Positions 62,812 to 64,000 of a DNA stretch of 64,000 bases are shown here, in pieces (the first letter of the stretch is position 1; each line of letters opens with the position of its first letter). The DNA lies in contig NZ_CP009506.1 of assembly GCF_000970085.1 (NCBI RefSeq), forward strand, positions 992,001-1,056,000, in the 5' to 3' direction. A program made the position numbers and the translations under genes. The notes beneath the pieces are model-generated. The model saw nothing but the letters and a program-made list of their open reading frames with translations, was not told the origin of the DNA and did no database searches. The stretch comes from Methanosarcina siciliae T4/M (GTDB lineage Archaea > Halobacteriota > Methanosarcinia > Methanosarcinales > Methanosarcinaceae).

Positions 62812-63780
62812 GGAATAAACCCCTTGAAATTTAAAATTAAAAGATTTCAATTCCTGAGACGATGCCCGATACAGGGGTTTTTCTGCAAAAATTTATATTT
62901 TAGAACTCCTGTTTGAGAATCCTTTCCCGGGTCTTATGATGGGTATGGGTCTTATGATGGGTATGGTTCTCGGCTTTTGAATCCTTTTTAGTAGCTTTTG
63001 CTTTCCTTCAAAAATAAACGAAGTAGTTATACACGAATATGATTTATGAAGATTCGGAACTTATGAACTCATTTTTCGAGAAGAAATATTTCATGGAGTT
63101 CATGAATCGGATGCCGATACACCCCTGCATTTTGAAGCCGAATTATCTACGGATGAAATTCAAGTGGCCTCAACATGCGGATTGTATCTCTCTTCACCGC
63201 ATCAAATTTCTTATTTCCTACTATTTCATAACCAATGTTTCAGAGTTTTTTTATGAATGTATATATTAGTAATTTATATTTTTTATTACTTATCGGGTAT
63301 ATATATTTCTATTTTGTATCATCTACTTATTTAAATCGTAATTAATAATAAATGAAATATTTATCTACCATATATCCTTACTTAATTATGATCAGTTGCC
63401 CTGATCAATTACATTTTATTTCGTAAAGTAAAAATGTAAATTGTTGTACAGATTAATGAAGTCAACTCGTAGTGTCAACTTCTGGATTAATACCGAATTA
63501 GTTGTATCGTATAGTTTGAATCGTCGATCTTGATTGTCATTCTTATTGAGATAATAAAATAATTAATGTTCAATTCAGGAATGGATTTTGATAGATTCAA
63601 TAATAAATCTACATTTCGAGTGGAGATTAGGGACAGCTATAATGTAAAAATAAATAATCGATAGACATCAAAAAAAATCGCAATGAGCCGGCTTCAAAAT
63701 TTTATATTAGTCGTATTTATCAGAATCAATTTTGAAACCTGCTCGTAAATAATAAAACCCAAATTGGATTATAGGGGATA
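62812..63780. other. Gene-free AT-rich region
   Basis: About 970 bases. It has an 18-bp tandem duplication at 62931-62966 (GTCTTATGATGGGTATGG twice). A 76-codon frame at 63039-63269 is AT-biased and unsupported. The region leads into the terminal repeat array. Confidence 0.4.
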
Positions 63781-64000
63781 ATATAGTCCAGTTGGATTGT
63801 GGGGTGATATAGTCCGGTTGGATTGTGGGGTAATATAGTCCGGTTGGATTGTGGGGTGATATAGTCCGGTTGGATTGTGGGGTAATATAGTCCGGTTGGA
63901 TTGTGGGGTAATATAGTCCGGTTGGATTGTGGGGTAATATAGTCCGGTTGGATTGTGGGGTAATATAGTCCGGTTGGATTGTGGGGTAATATAGTCCGGT
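63781..64000. repeat. 26-bp tandem array at the window edge
   Basis: Units of 26 bases beginning ATATAGTCCGGTTGGATTGT and ending GGGGTA or GGGGTG start at 63781, 63807, 63833, 63859, 63885, 63911, 63937, 63963 and 63989, the last cut by the window end. A diverged unit precedes the first. The first unit has CCAG in place of CCGG, and the last base alternates A/G in the early units. There are no spacers, so it is a minisatellite rather than a CRISPR array. Confidence 0.97.

Noticed and set aside
63039..63269. 76-codon frame in the right-hand AT-rich region
   Set aside because: Composition looks like non-coding DNA, and there is no ribosome site.
63781..64000. CRISPR array at the right edge
   Set aside because: Units are directly adjacent with no unique spacers.
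1..64000. tRNA, rRNA or other standard RNA genes
   Set aside because: I looked for T-loop words such as GGTTCAAATC and GGTTCGAATC in suitable context and found none outside coding sequence.

Overview
The window is a chromosomal segment of a methanogenic archaeon, almost certainly a Methanosarcina. Pointers are the DUF1608-type S-layer tile and disaggregatase-related repeats in a secreted protein, the archaeal cobamide set (CobY, CobZ and a CobD with a cysteine-rich tail), an archaeal digeranylgeranylglyceryl phosphate synthase, archaeal-type S-adenosylmethionine synthetase, ribosomal protein S15 with its archaeal N-terminal extension, a CetZ-like tubulin homologue and a MEDS-domain histidine kinase. 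I cannot name the species. Intergenic DNA is AT-rich and genes usually carry clear Shine-Dalgarno (SD) sequences of GGAGGTG type, which I used to choose starts.

Layout. 0-9 kb: a stand-alone DUF5591 protein, a half-size EamA-like membrane protein, then a long leftward block: cobD-cbiB, cobZ-cobS-cobY (lower part of cobamide synthesis), followed on the same strand by sufC and sufB/D (Fe-S assembly) and a small unknown gene. 9.3-14.8 kb, rightward: hisS, four linked pilin-like genes, and rpsO with a good terminator. 14.9-20.9 kb, leftward: a complete FecBCD-type metal-chelate ABC importer, then a membrane-anchored CARDB/S-layer-domain protein followed by a CetZ-like protein. 21.8-29.3 kb: NAD synthesis genes nadC, aspartate dehydrogenase and nadA, interrupted by a 1196-residue surface protein (S-layer tile, seven HAF repeats, PKD, three disaggregatase-type domains). 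29.4-31.1 kb: an Asp/Ser/Thr-repeat surface protein. 31.7-39.4 kb: lipid prenyltransferase, S-adenosylmethionine synthetase, an RNA-free RNase P homologue (HARP), a zinc-ribbon protein, a thioredoxin, an ABC ATPase fragment, a deoxyhypusine-synthase-family protein and pyrF. 39.5-47.5 kb: an ABC-2 exporter, a broken IS110-family element, a glycogen debranching enzyme and a frameshifted SulP permease. 47.5-54.3 kb: a SpoIIAA-like protein, two lipoproteins very rich in N-glycosylation sequons, an ATP-grasp enzyme, a flippase, a glycosyltransferase and a decayed VOC protein. 54.6-64 kb: a MEDS/PAS histidine kinase converging on a CheB-CheR-PAS fusion, then sparse DNA with a small secreted protein and, at the right edge, an array of 26-bp tandem repeats.

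Two cross-cutting observations stand out. First, at least five genes (sufC, the fecE-like ATPase, aspartate dehydrogenase, the ABC-2 ATPase and a lipoprotein) have no ATG, GTG or TTG where their protein must begin. In the four enzymes conserved N-terminal residues lie upstream of every canonical start codon. In each of the five an SD sequence sits at normal spacing before ATT, ATA or CTG, which suggests real use of near-cognate start codons. Second, short tandem duplications (periods 12 to 42 bp) are scattered through both intergenic DNA and genes. I found no CRISPR array, tRNA or rRNA gene.
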